From assembly GCF_019880305.1 (NCBI RefSeq), contig NZ_CP082301.1, positions 3,596,001 to 3,660,000 of the forward strand: a stretch of 64,000 bases of DNA. The letters run 5' to 3'. This document shows, piece by piece, positions 53,318 to 61,585 of the stretch; the stretch's first letter is position 1, and each line of letters opens with the position of its first letter. The notes beneath the pieces were generated by a model, which saw only the letters and a list, made by a program, of their open reading frames with translations, ran no database searches and had not been told where the DNA came from. This DNA comes from Streptomyces decoyicus. Its GTDB lineage: Bacteria > Actinomycetota > Actinomycetes > Streptomycetales > Streptomycetaceae. The translations under genes were made by a program, and so were the position numbers.

Positions 53318-54024
53318 ATGCCCGACTTCAGCTTCGCTTCCCCCTCCTCCCCCTCTTCTTCCACTACCTCCTCCTCCGTTACCTCCTCCTCCGTTACCTC
53401 CTCCTCCGTTACCTCCTCCTCCGTTACCTCCTCCTCCGTTACCTCCTCCTCCGTTACCTCCTCCTCCGTTACCTCCTCCTCCGTTACCTCCTCCTCCGTC
53501 TCCGGTCGCGGGTCCGCTCCCCTCGACGCCGCCGGGCTGCGGTCGGGGTGGCACTCGTCGCGGCCGTACTCGCCGCGGCGGCCGGGCTCAGCTCGTCCGC
53601 CGCCGCCACCGCTTCGGCCGTGTCTTCGTCGTCGGGCACAGTGGCTGGCGGGGAGAACGCGGCCGGACACGGCCGGGTGAGCGGCCAAGCCCGGGTCTTC
53701 TACCGCTACTCGCCCCACGACGACATCCGCTTCTCGGTCGACGTGAAGGCGGCTCCGTTCAGCCGGCCCGTCAGCGGGTTGCCACACGGAATGCCCGCCG
53801 ATGCGCGCGGCACGGTGACGATCTACCACTGGTCGCCCGAGAAGAAGCAGGGCCGACGTACGGAAGCCTCGGTGGACTGCCTGGTCAGCGGGGGTGACAG
53901 CGCCACCCTCAGCGCCGTCGTCACCAGGTCGGAGGACCCGTTTCAGGGGATTTCGACCGGCCTGACCGTGCGGGGTGGTGAGAGTTATCCACAGGGTCGA
54001 CGGCGACCCCCTCGGAACTCGTAG
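53318..54024 (+). pseudogene. Decayed secreted-protein gene with repeat expansion
   Basis: ATG 53318 opens MPDFSFASPSSP and runs into the 15-bp array. The signal peptide (VALVAAVLAAAAGLSSSAAA) and the following domain (VFYRYSPHDDIRFSVDVKAA, IYHWSPEKKQGRRTEASVDC) lie in a different frame, offset by one base. Joining them needs a frameshift near or after the repeats. From about 53940 the C-terminus (ISTGLTVRGGESYPQGR) looks unrelated, as if the gene were cut off. A GTG at 53548 could still express 158 residues with a weak signal peptide. The domain itself is not recognised. Confidence 0.6.
53366..53500. repeat. 15-bp tandem array in the decayed gene
   Basis: Nine units of acctcctcctccgtt, eight perfect and the last ending in c. 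The + strand is pyrimidine-rich, so triplex or slipped structures are possible. Because 15 is divisible by three, repeat gain or loss would not shift the frame. Confidence 0.95.
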
Positions 54025-54033
54025 GCTTCAGGA

Positions 54034-56157
54034 ATGGCTCTGGCGGACGTGGAAGTGGTCGTGGACATGGATGTGGAAGGCGCTTCGGACGCAAGCGAGG
54101 CGGTGCAGGTGCTGCGCCGGGTGTTCGGGTACGAGTCGTTCCGCGGCAGTCAGCAGGAGATCATTGAGCACGTCATAGGGGGCGGGGACGCGGTCGTCCT
54201 GATGCCGACCGGTGGCGGTAAGTCGCTCTGCTACCAGATTCCCTCGCTGGTCAGAGCCGGTGTAGGCATTGTCGTCTCGCCGCTGATCGCTTTGATGCAG
54301 GACCAGGTCGACGCTCTGCGGGCGCTCGGGGTGCGAGCCGGGTTCCTCAATTCGACACAGGATCTGGAGGAGCGGCGGCTCGTCGAGGCCGAGTTCCTGG
54401 CCGGGGAGCTGGATCTGCTGTATCTGGCGCCCGAGCGGCTGCGGGTCGAGCAGACGCTGAGCCTGCTGGACCGGGGGAAGATCTCGCTCTTCGCGATCGA
54501 CGAGGCGCACTGTGTCGCGCAGTGGGGCCATGACTTCCGGCCGGACTATCTGGCGCTGTCGATGCTGCACGAGCGCTGGCCCGAGGTCCCGCGGATCGCG
54601 CTGACCGCCACCGCGACCGAGGCCACCCATACGGAGATCTCCTCCCGGCTGCGGATGGCGGACGCCCGGCATTTCGTGGCGAGCTTCGACCGGCCGAACA
54701 TCCAGTACCGCATTGCGGCGAAGAGCGAGCCGAAGAAACAGCTGCTGGATCTGCTGCGGAACGAGCATGCGGGGGACGCGGGCATCGTCTACTGCCTGTC
54801 GCGGGCCTCGGTGGAGAAGACCGCGCAGTTCCTGGTGGAGAACGGCATTGCGGCGGTGCCCTATCACGCGGGACTCGACTCGCGGACGCGCGCCGAGAAC
54901 CAGGCCCGGTTCCTGCGTGAGGACGGGCTGACCGTGGTCGCCACGATCGCGTTCGGGATGGGCATCGACAAGCCGGATGTCCGGTTCGTGGCCCATCTGG
55001 ATCTGCCCAAGTCGGTCGAGGGCTACTACCAGGAGACGGGCCGCGCCGGGCGCGACGGCCAGCCCTCGACGGCCTGGCTGGCGTACGGGCTACAGGATGT
55101 GGTCCAGCAGCGGAAGATGATCGACGGGTCGGAGGGGGACGAGGCCCACCGACGGCGGCTGTCCTCCCATCTCGACGCGATGCTGGCGCTGTGCGAGACG
55201 GTGCAGTGCCGACGGGTCCGGCTGCTGGCCTACTTCGGCCAGGAGAGCAGCGCATGCGGCAACTGCGACACGTGCCTGGTCCCGCCGGAGACCTGGGACG
55301 GCACGGTGGCCGCACAGAAGCTGCTGTCCACGGTCGTACGGCTGAAGCGTGAGCGCGGGCAGAAGTTCGGCGCGGGCCAGATCATCGACATCCTGACGGG
55401 GAAGAAGACCGCCAAGGTCATTCAGTTCGATCACGACGGGCTGAGCGTCTTCGGGGTGGGGGACGACCTCCGGGAAGCCGAATGGCGGGGTGTCGTACGG
55501 CAGTTGCTGGCGCAGGGGCTGCTCGCCGTAGAGGGCGACTACGGCACGCTGGTGCTCACGGATGCGAGCGGCGAGGTGCTGGGCGGCCGGCGCGAGGTGC
55601 TGATGCGGCGGGAGCCGGAGAAGGCGGCGCGGGCGGCCAAGGCGAAGGCCAAGGGCAAGCGTGCGGCGCCGGCGGATCTGCCGGAGGAGGCGCTGCCGCT
55701 CTTCGAGGCGCTGCGCGGCTGGCGGGGCCGTACGGCCAAGGAGCAGGGCGTGCCCGCGTATGTGATCTTCCACGATGCGACGCTGCGGGAGATCGCCACC
55801 CTCCGGCCGACGACCACGTCCGAGCTCGGCTCGGTCAACGGGGTCGGCGAGAACAAACTCGCGAAGTACGGCCCGCAGATCTTGGATGTACTGGCGGGGC
55901 GGGAGGCGCCCGACGGAGCGGCCCCCGACGGCGAGAGCGGCGGAGGCGAGAGCGCCGGCGGGGCAGCGGCAGCCGAGGCAACCGGCGCGGCCAGAAGTGC
56001 CGGGGCGAATGGGAGCGCCGGGGCGGCCAGGAGTGCGGGCTCGGCCAGGCCGGGCGGGACAGCCAGGCCGACCGGGGCGACCGTCGATGGTCCTGCTGCG
56101 CCGGATCCCTTCGATGATGAGGCACTGCCGGAGCCGCCGGATGACATCGACTGGTGA
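54034..56157 (+). CDS. recQ: ATP-dependent DNA helicase RecQ
   Basis: 707 residues. Superfamily 2 motifs are all present: Q-like start [14 protein letters not shown], Walker [16 protein letters not shown] (57-64 core), DEAH box [24 protein letters not shown], and motif [17 protein letters not shown]. The RQC zinc site ([12 protein letters not shown] then [12 protein letters not shown]) and an HRDC domain (about 545-620, [20 protein letters not shown]) follow. The last 80 residues are a low-complexity Ala/Gly/Ser tail ending in acidic DDIDW. It unwinds DNA 3' to 5' in recombination and repair. The Shine-Dalgarno (CAGGA) is very close to ATG 54034. Confidence 0.94.
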   Translation: MALADVEVVVDMDVEGASDASEAVQVLRRVFGYESFRGSQQEIIEHVIGGGDAVVLMPTGGGKSLCYQIPSLVRAGVGIVVSPLIALMQDQVDALRALGVRAGFLNSTQDLEERRLVEAEFLAGELDLLYLAPERLRVEQTLSLLDRGKISLFAIDEAHCVAQWGHDFRPDYLALSMLHERWPEVPRIALTATATEATHTEISSRLRMADARHFVASFDRPNIQYRIAAKSEPKKQLLDLLRNEHAGDAGIVYCLSRASVEKTAQFLVENGIAAVPYHAGLDSRTRAENQARFLREDGLTVVATIAFGMGIDKPDVRFVAHLDLPKSVEGYYQETGRAGRDGQPSTAWLAYGLQDVVQQRKMIDGSEGDEAHRRRLSSHLDAMLALCETVQCRRVRLLAYFGQESSACGNCDTCLVPPETWDGTVAAQKLLSTVVRLKRERGQKFGAGQIIDILTGKKTAKVIQFDHDGLSVFGVGDDLREAEWRGVVRQLLAQGLLAVEGDYGTLVLTDASGEVLGGRREVLMRREPEKAARAAKAKAKGKRAAPADLPEEALPLFEALRGWRGRTAKEQGVPAYVIFHDATLREIATLRPTTTSELGSVNGVGENKLAKYGPQILDVLAGREAPDGAAPDGESGGGESAGGAAAAEATGAARSAGANGSAGAARSAGSARPGGTARPTGATVDGPAAPDPFDDEALPEPPDDIDW

Positions 56158-56420
56158 CAGCCCACCGTGGCCGGTGACAGCGCCCACCGTGGCCGGTGAC
56201 GGCACCCACTAAGGCCCGGTGAGGTCGCCAGCCGACGGGCAGAAGCACCCACGGCGCCGGTGGGATCGCCAGCCGACAGACACAAGCACCCACAGGGCCG
56301 GTGCTGGGGGACTAGCCGACGGGCGGAAGCACCCACGGCGCCGGTGGGATCGCCGACCGACAGACGCAACCACCCACAGGGCCGGTGGTGGGGGCTACCG
56401 ACAGACGCAAGCTCCCGCTG
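56158..56420. repeat. 41-43-bp repeats between recQ and a sensor kinase gene
   Basis: Five units beginning ggtg start at 56218, 56259, 56300, 56343 and 56384, alternating two subtypes (cacccacggcgcc and cacccacagggcc endings). Shorter related pieces (cccaccgtggccggtgac) lie at 56160-56200. The rest of the gap to 56502 shows only GC-rich GGCCGGC-type sequence, with no gene. Confidence 0.85.
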
Positions 56421-56502
56421 CTGGGTGACCAGCCGGGCTAGGCGGCCAGCCAGCCGGGGGAGCAGCCGGCCGGTCAGCCGGCCGAGCCAGTGGGGCGTCG
56501 GG

Positions 56503-57777
56503 TCATGGAGCGACGGGCGCGCCATGAGGCAGTCGGAGGATCGCGCGGGCGCCGCCGTCGGGGGCGTTGGTGAAGCGGAGGTCGATGCCCAGGACGGCGG
56601 ACTGGCCGACGGCGATGGTCAGGCCCAGGCCGTGCCCCTTGCCGCGGCCCGGGGCGTCGGTGCGGAAGCGCTGCGGGCCGTGGTGCAACAGGTCGACGGA
56701 GTAACCGGGGCCGTGGTCGCGTACCTCGATGGTCGGTGGGCCGCCGGGCGGGGCGTCGACGGTGACGACGACCGGGGCCCGGCCGTGCCGGTGTGCGTTG
56801 ATGACGAGGTTGGAGACGATGCGGTCGAGTCGGCGCCGGTCGGTCTCGACCACCGTGTCGGCGCCGATCCGCACGACGGTGTCGAGGCCGGTGGCGCGTA
56901 CGGAGCCTTCGACCAGTGCCCCGAGGTCATACGCGGCGAGGTCGGCGTGCTCGGTGCCGGAGTCCAGCCGGGAGATCTCCAGCAGGTCCTCGGTGAGACG
57001 ACGCAGCGCCCGCAGCCGATCGTTGATCATCTCCTTTGGCCGGCCCTCCGGCAGCAGCTCGGCCGAGGCGAGGATGCCCGTGAGCGGCGTACGGAGCTCA
57101 TGGGCGACATCGGCGGTGAAGCGCTGTTCGGCCTGGAGACGGCTCTGTAGGGAGCCGGCCACGGAGTCCAGCGCCGCGGCCACCGCCGCCACCTCGTCCC
57201 GCCCCGCTGCGCCGCCGCCCGGCCCCTGATCTGCGTCGTGGCCGACCCTGGCATCCAGATCGCCGGCGGTGATACGGCGCGCGACCGCCGCCGTGATGCC
57301 CAGCCGTCGGCTGATGCGATGGGCCAGGAACAGTCCGGCGAGCGCGACGACCGCGGCGGCGAGCACGGCCGAGCCGAGGATGGCGGTGTCGAGTATCTCC
57401 AGGGAGCGTCGGGTGTTGCCATAGGGCAACCAGGCGGCCATGACCTGGCCGTCGGCCGGCGCCGCCGCCCACATGACGGGGCGGCCCCGATACGTCCCCA
57501 CCATGGTGCCGCGTTGCCCGGAGCGCGCCAACCGGCGCAGTTCGGCGGGCAGTTCGGGCGGGTCGAGGAGGGAGTTGAGGCCCTCGCGGGAGGTGCCGTA
57601 CTCGAAGAGTTCCAGGGCGCTGTCGAGGTTTGCGCGGGTCTCCTTGCGGACCTGGCCGACGGTCTGCCGGGCCACCGCGTTGTGGACGAGGACACCGAGG
57701 ACGGCGGCGACCGCGCAGCTCACCGCCATCACGGTCAGCGCGATCTTCCAGCGGAGGGAGACCGCCGGGCGCTTCAT
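56503..57777 (-). CDS. Two-component sensor histidine kinase
   Basis: 424 residues. Two membrane helices (about 9-31 and 131-153) enclose an extracellular sensor region. HAMP follows, then the phospho-acceptor His in FTADVAHELRTPLTGIL (near 218). The ATP-binding site has LVINAHRHG (N box), IEVRDHGPGY (G1) and GKGHGLGLTIA (G2). The layout is close to CseC-type kinases, which sit beside a lipoprotein gene and sense envelope state. Its ATG overlaps the lipoprotein stop by four bases, so the two are coupled. No response regulator gene adjoins it. Confidence 0.9.
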   Translation of the reverse strand: MKRPAVSLRWKIALTVMAVSCAVAAVLGVLVHNAVARQTVGQVRKETRANLDSALELFEYGTSREGLNSLLDPPELPAELRRLARSGQRGTMVGTYRGRPVMWAAAPADGQVMAAWLPYGNTRRSLEILDTAILGSAVLAAAVVALAGLFLAHRISRRLGITAAVARRITAGDLDARVGHDADQGPGGGAAGRDEVAAVAAALDSVAGSLQSRLQAEQRFTADVAHELRTPLTGILASAELLPEGRPKEMINDRLRALRRLTEDLLEISRLDSGTEHADLAAYDLGALVEGSVRATGLDTVVRIGADTVVETDRRRLDRIVSNLVINAHRHGRAPVVVTVDAPPGGPPTIEVRDHGPGYSVDLLHHGPQRFRTDAPGRGKGHGLGLTIAVGQSAVLGIDLRFTNAPDGGARAILRLPHGAPVAP

Positions 57778-58514
57778 GGGCTGCCGCCGCCGGCCCGCGG
57801 GGTCTGGGGCGTACGGGCGTCGTCGAGGGTGAGGTTCCACAAGCTCATCGAGTGGCCGTCCCAGACATAGTCGGTGACGCTGACGTAGCGCGGATCCTTG
57901 GTGGGCTCACGGATGACCAGATGCCCGGCCGCCAGGTCGACACCGGCCAGCACACCGCGCAGCACGAGCACCCGGGTCACCACCGTGCGCCGGACGCTGT
58001 AGACACGCAGTTCGCTGGTGCGGGGATCGAGGTCGACGGCCATGATCAGGTTCGCCTTGCCGTCACCCGTGATGTCGTGCAGCTCGGGGCGGCGTACGGC
58101 CTTCGGGGCGGGCGGCGTCCGGCCCTGCGCGGCGATGTCCGCGTCGAGCACGGCGAGCGGGTTCGCGTCCGCCATGGTGCCGCTGGGGATCCGCGGGACA
58201 TTCGGTACGGGCACCAAGGCCACCGGGTTCTCGTCCCGGCGGGGCGGGGCGGGCGAATACTCCGGCCACAGCACCAGCGGCGCATCCACGTCCCGGGCGC
58301 GCCCCTCGCTCTGCAATCCCTCCACCCCCGCGCACCCCGCGAGGAGGGCAAGTGAGGCGAGGACGGCGAAGCCGGGGAGCACGAGGAGAGGGGAGCGGGG
58401 TGAGCGGGGTGAGCGGGGTGAGCGGCGGGAGCGGCGGGAGCGGCCGGGGAAGGAGAAGCGGGCGTTGCGGGCGGAGAGAGGGCGCAGAGCCGTGCGGGGT
58501 CGCAACCGTCGCAT
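57774..58514 (-). CDS. Lipoprotein coupled to the sensor kinase
   Basis: 246 residues. A long basic N-terminus with repeated RSP units (from a 9-10-bp repeat) precedes a hydrophobic core and the lipobox SLALLAGC. The mature part contains HDITGDGKANLIMAVDL, an FG-GAP/EF-like calcium-loop pattern, and ends DYVWDGHSMSLWNLTLDD. The family is not otherwise recognised. By position it is likely to modulate the kinase, as CseA does in the SigE-Cse system; direct evidence is lacking. ATG 58514 has only a weak GGCGG upstream. Confidence 0.72.
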   Translation of the reverse strand: MRRLRPRTALRPLSARNARFSFPGRSRRSRRSPRSPRSPRSPLLVLPGFAVLASLALLAGCAGVEGLQSEGRARDVDAPLVLWPEYSPAPPRRDENPVALVPVPNVPRIPSGTMADANPLAVLDADIAAQGRTPPAPKAVRRPELHDITGDGKANLIMAVDLDPRTSELRVYSVRRTVVTRVLVLRGVLAGVDLAAGHLVIREPTKDPRYVSVTDYVWDGHSMSLWNLTLDDARTPQTPRAGGGSP

Positions 58515-58870
58515 GTCGTCGCCACCGCCTTTACGCCTTGCCGCCGGGCCGGTGCACCGCCCGGCCCGGCCCGAAGGGCCCCTGGAACCGATCACTCGGG
58601 GTGACCACCCGCGAGGGAAGCGCTTTATATGCGGACGTAACCTGACACAACGCTATCCAAGATGATGCCGGGCGGAATCTTCAGATCGGCCGTTCTGACG
58701 GCTTTTGTAGCCTTTTGCCCCGGCTGGGTGGGCCCTCCTTCACACGACCGCCCCCAGAGATCTTGGCGACTGTTACACAACGTACGGATTACCGTTAAGG
58801 ACACTCCGTAGCGTGGTTCTCAGAACCACGCCCCTACGGCGGCCCGAGCCGCCCACGACGAGGAGTACCC
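58515..58870. other. Divergent control region, kinase operon / small surface protein
   Basis: These 356 bp separate the leftward lipoprotein-kinase pair from the rightward 94-residue gene. The stretch 58640-58810 is comparatively AT-rich and promoter-like, with gttacacaacgtacgg and gattaccgttaagg near 58770-58800. The inverted repeat at 58811 follows. Confidence 0.5.
58811..58831. promoter_or_regulatory. Inverted repeat GCGTGGTTCT-C-AGAACCACGC
   Basis: Perfect 10-bp arms around one base, 40 bp upstream of the small surface protein start and just after the AT-rich promoter-like stretch. It could be an operator or a leader hairpin. Confidence 0.55.
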
Positions 58871-59155
58871 ATGCCGGCCCAGCGCCGCTCCGTGATCCGT
58901 ACCGCCACCGTCGCGACCGGCGCGCTGGCCGCCCTGCTGCTTCCCGCGGGCGCTGCCTTCGCCGCCGACTCCACTGTGCCCACGGAGAGCCGCAAGTCGA
59001 TCATGCTGCCCGACAACGGACTGGCCGGCCTGGCCGAGAAGGCCGGCCATCTGCCCAAGGCCGGGGTGATAGGCGGTGCGGGTGCGCTGGGTGTGGCGGG
59101 CGCAATCGTCGTCGTACAGCGGCGGCGCCACGGCAGCCGGGGACACCAGGCCTGA
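58871..59155 (+). CDS. Small secreted surface protein with possible sorting signal
   Basis: 94 residues. A clear Sec signal peptide (IRTATVATGALAALLLPAGAAFA) is followed by a short polar segment. The C-terminus has LPKAG, a hydrophobic helix (VIGGAGALGVAGAIVVV) and the basic tail QRRRHGSRGH. That order is the one used by sortase substrates, although the known Streptomyces SrtE motif is LAXTG. If not sorted, the protein is held by the C-terminal helix. ATG 58871 has GAGGAG upstream. Confidence 0.7.
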   Translation: MPAQRRSVIRTATVATGALAALLLPAGAAFAADSTVPTESRKSIMLPDNGLAGLAEKAGHLPKAGVIGGAGALGVAGAIVVVQRRRHGSRGHQA

Positions 59156-59361
59156 GCCGCGACACCTGGGGCGACACCTGGGCCGCGACACCCAGACCCG
59201 CGGCACCCGGCCCTGGGGCCAGGCCTGGTGGGCCCGAGCCCGTGGGGGCCAGCCTGTGCGGCCCGAACCCGCGGGGGCCCAGCCTGTGCGGCCCGAGCCC
59301 GTGGTGGTCCAAGCCGGCGGACACGGCTACCGCGCATCCGGTCTCCACTCCCCGCTCGCCC

Positions 59362-60198
59362 TTACTCCTCCCCCGCCACCAACCGCTGCACCTCCCCATA
59401 GCCCAGCGCCTCGCCGCCCGCCCCGGCCGCATCCGTCGGCCCCTGGCCAGTACGGATGGCGTCCGCCGCCGTGAGAGTGGCCTGCAGGGCCGTACGGAAG
59501 AGCAGCGAACCGGTGCTGATGCGGCGTACGCCGAGCTCCGCCAAACGGCTGACGGTGTGCCGTCCGGGGGCGAAGAGGATGTTCAGCGGCGCGGGGATCT
59601 CGGCGACCAGGACCGATACGTCCTCGTCGGCGGTGACGCCCGGCACGAAGATGCCGTCCGCGCCCGCGGCCAGATAGGTCTCGGCGCGCTCCAGCGCCAC
59701 CGACAGCGGCGGCGGGCTGTCCGTCAGCCAGTGGGTGTCGACGCGGGCATTGAGGAACAGGCCCGGCGCCCGCTCCTTCACCGCGCTGATCAATTCGGCC
59801 TGGCGCACCGGATCCTGTAGCCCTTCACCGCCCGGCAGACCGTCCTCCAGATTCAGCCCGGCGGCCCCGGCCTCTGCCAACTCGGCCGCGAGATCACCCA
59901 CTTGGCCTGGACCGCCGCCGAATCCGCCCTCCACGTCGACCGTGTACGGGCAGGCCAGCCGGCCATTGAGCCGCAGCGCGAGGGCCAGCGTCGCGTCCCG
60001 GACCTCGGCGAGCCCGCGCCCGTCCGGGTACCCGTGGGCCGCGGCGACGCCCAGGCTCGTCGTGCCGACCGCCGCGTATCCGGCCCCGGCGAGCGCGGCG
60101 GCCGAGATGACATCCCAGGCGTTGGGCAGCAGCAGCGGCTGGTCGGCATGGTGCAGCGCATGGAAGTGGAAGGTGGCGTACTCCGGGGAGGTGCTCAT
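59362..60198 (-). CDS. Isocitrate lyase/PEP mutase superfamily enzyme
   Basis: 278 residues. The barrel motifs of the superfamily are clear: LLLPNAWDVISAAALAGAGY and VGTTSLGVAAAHGYPDG at the start, the metal-binding region VDVEGGFGGGP, then LNLEDGLPGG, LNARVDTHWL and GADGIFVPGV. The family makes or breaks C-C or C-P bonds next to a carboxylate; this branch (oxaloacetate decarboxylase- or carboxyphosphonoenolpyruvate-mutase-like) has uncertain substrates. The Shine-Dalgarno before ATG 60198 is weak. Confidence 0.82.
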   Translation of the reverse strand: MSTSPEYATFHFHALHHADQPLLLPNAWDVISAAALAGAGYAAVGTTSLGVAAAHGYPDGRGLAEVRDATLALALRLNGRLACPYTVDVEGGFGGGPGQVGDLAAELAEAGAAGLNLEDGLPGGEGLQDPVRQAELISAVKERAPGLFLNARVDTHWLTDSPPPLSVALERAETYLAAGADGIFVPGVTADEDVSVLVAEIPAPLNILFAPGRHTVSRLAELGVRRISTGSLLFRTALQATLTAADAIRTGQGPTDAAGAGGEALGYGEVQRLVAGEE

Positions 60199-60933
60199 AC
60201 GGGCACCGTAGGCCGGAGTCCCTTCGGTAGGCGCCGAAGACTCGCGGCGGACAGGGCAGTCATGACCACTCCGGCGTACAGCACCCCGCCCGCACGGCTG
60301 GCAGCACCGCTCGCGGAACGCACCCCTTGGCGGCGGTCTGGACGGCCGTCCGGGGCGTGACGGTCACCGATGCCGTGACCGGGCGGGGGCTGCTCGACCG
60401 GGACGGCGGGTTCGCGCTTCCGACGGGGCAACGGGTGCGGACTTCCACCGGGACGGCTGGTACGCGCCTTCACCGGGACGACGGGCCCCAGCCTCCGCCG
60501 GGACGGCAGGTACGCACCTTCACCACAACGACTTGCCCAAGCCTCCGCCGGAACGACGGGTACGCACCTTCACCACAACGACGAGCCCAAGCCTCCGCCG
60601 GGACGGCCGGTACGCACCTTCACCACAACGACGAGCCCAAGCCTCCGCCGGGACGGCCGGTACGCGCTCGCCGACGCCGGACGGGGAAGCGGCGGCCCCG
60701 AGGTGAGCAAGCGCCTGCGCCCACCCGGACCGCCCTGGCCCGAGCCGTCTCCTCCCGACCCGTCTCCTCCCGCCCCGTCGGCACCCTCGTACCAGCGCCC
60801 GCACCACCACCCGCACCACCGCCCGTCCCTCCCCCGGGCCCCGATTCCCCGAACCCCGATCTCGCCCCGCACCCTCCCCCCCCGCCCCGAAATCTCGGTT
60901 CCCCCGCCCGCCCCTCCCCCGTACCGTACGAGC
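60199..60933. other. Non-coding region with a 50-bp array
   Basis: A 735-bp stretch with no gene I can support. The long open frames across it are by-products of GC-rich repeats. The first 210 bp (60199-60410) are unremarkable. The array at 60411-60660 follows. 60661-60933 is C-rich on the + strand, with runs of cccccccc shortly before the next start. Confidence 0.7.
60411..60660. repeat. 50-bp tandem array, five units
   Basis: Units start at 60411, 60461, 60511, 60561 and 60611. The last three are nearly identical (tacgcaccttcaccacaacg, then acgagcccaagcctccgccg and ggacggccgg); the first is most diverged. Fifty is not a multiple of three, so the array is unlikely to be coding. Confidence 0.95.
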
Positions 60934-61323
60934 ATGATCGACACGCCGCGCCCGGACGAGGCCGCGCCCGCCACCCGCACCCTCTGGCGCCCCACCGGCC
61001 CCGAGGAGCTCGCCCTGGTCGAGGCCTCCGGCTGGCGCGCCTGGCCGCCGCGCCTGCCCGACCAGCCGATCTTCTATCCCGTACTCAACGAGGACTACGC
61101 GATACGGATCGCCCGCGACTGGAACGTGCCGGCCTCCGGAGTCGGCCATGTCACCCGCTTCGAGATCGAGGCGGACTTCGCCGAGCGCTATCCGGTGCGT
61201 CAGGCGGGCGGCGAGACGATCCTCGAACTCTGGGTTCCGGCGGAGGAGTTGGCGGAGTTCAACCGGCACATCGTCGGGCACATCGAGCTCGTACGCAGCT
61301 TCCACCCACCACAAGGGGAATGA
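60934..61323 (+). CDS. Conserved hypothetical protein
   Basis: 129 residues, soluble. The sequence TLWRPTGPEELALVEASGWR, WPPRLPDQPIFYPVLNEDYA and IRIARDWNVPASGVGHVTRF is typical of a small actinobacterial family often labelled ADP-ribosylation/crystallin J1, but that label has no functional basis I can see. It ends VGHIELVRSFHPPQGE. ATG 60934 has no strong ribosome site, so it may be leaderless or use a short leader. Confidence 0.75.
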   Translation: MIDTPRPDEAAPATRTLWRPTGPEELALVEASGWRAWPPRLPDQPIFYPVLNEDYAIRIARDWNVPASGVGHVTRFEIEADFAERYPVRQAGGETILELWVPAEELAEFNRHIVGHIELVRSFHPPQGE

Positions 61324-61483
61324 CGGCAGCCGGGCACTCCGACCCCGGTCCGTTGCGGAGGCCGACATGCCGCACTTCGCGCACTGTTACGCCACGGATC
61401 CGACGGCCGCGCCGGATGTGGCGCCGCGGGCGCCGCACCGGACGTGGCGCTACGGACAGCCGCGCCGTACGTGACTCTGCGGT

Positions 61484-61556
61484 GGTCGGCGTCGGCGTCA
61501 GTATCGGTATCGGCGTCGGCGTCGGCCTCGTATCGGTATCGGCCGTCAAGGGCACC
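61484..61556. repeat. Hexanucleotide CGGCGT/CGGTAT microsatellite
   Basis: A run of six-base units (ggcgtc, ggtatc and variants) spans about 70 bp in the gap before the convergent glycosyltransferase gene. No gene is seen in 61324-61585. Confidence 0.7.
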
Positions 61557-61585
61557 CGGGGGCACCCGGGGCCCCCAGGAAGCTA

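Noticed and set aside
53266..53829. Minus-strand frame encoding EEVTE repeats
   Set aside because: It is open only because of the 15-bp array; no ribosome site, no recognisable domain, and it opposes the remnant of a secreted protein.
53985..53993. DnaA box TTATCCACA, possible origin
   Set aside because: A single box with no cluster of further boxes and no dnaA, dnaN or rpmH nearby.
60411..60660. Possible CRISPR array from regular 50-bp periodicity
   Set aside because: The units are directly adjacent, without variable spacers, and no cas genes are present; the same holds for the 33-bp and 27-bp arrays.
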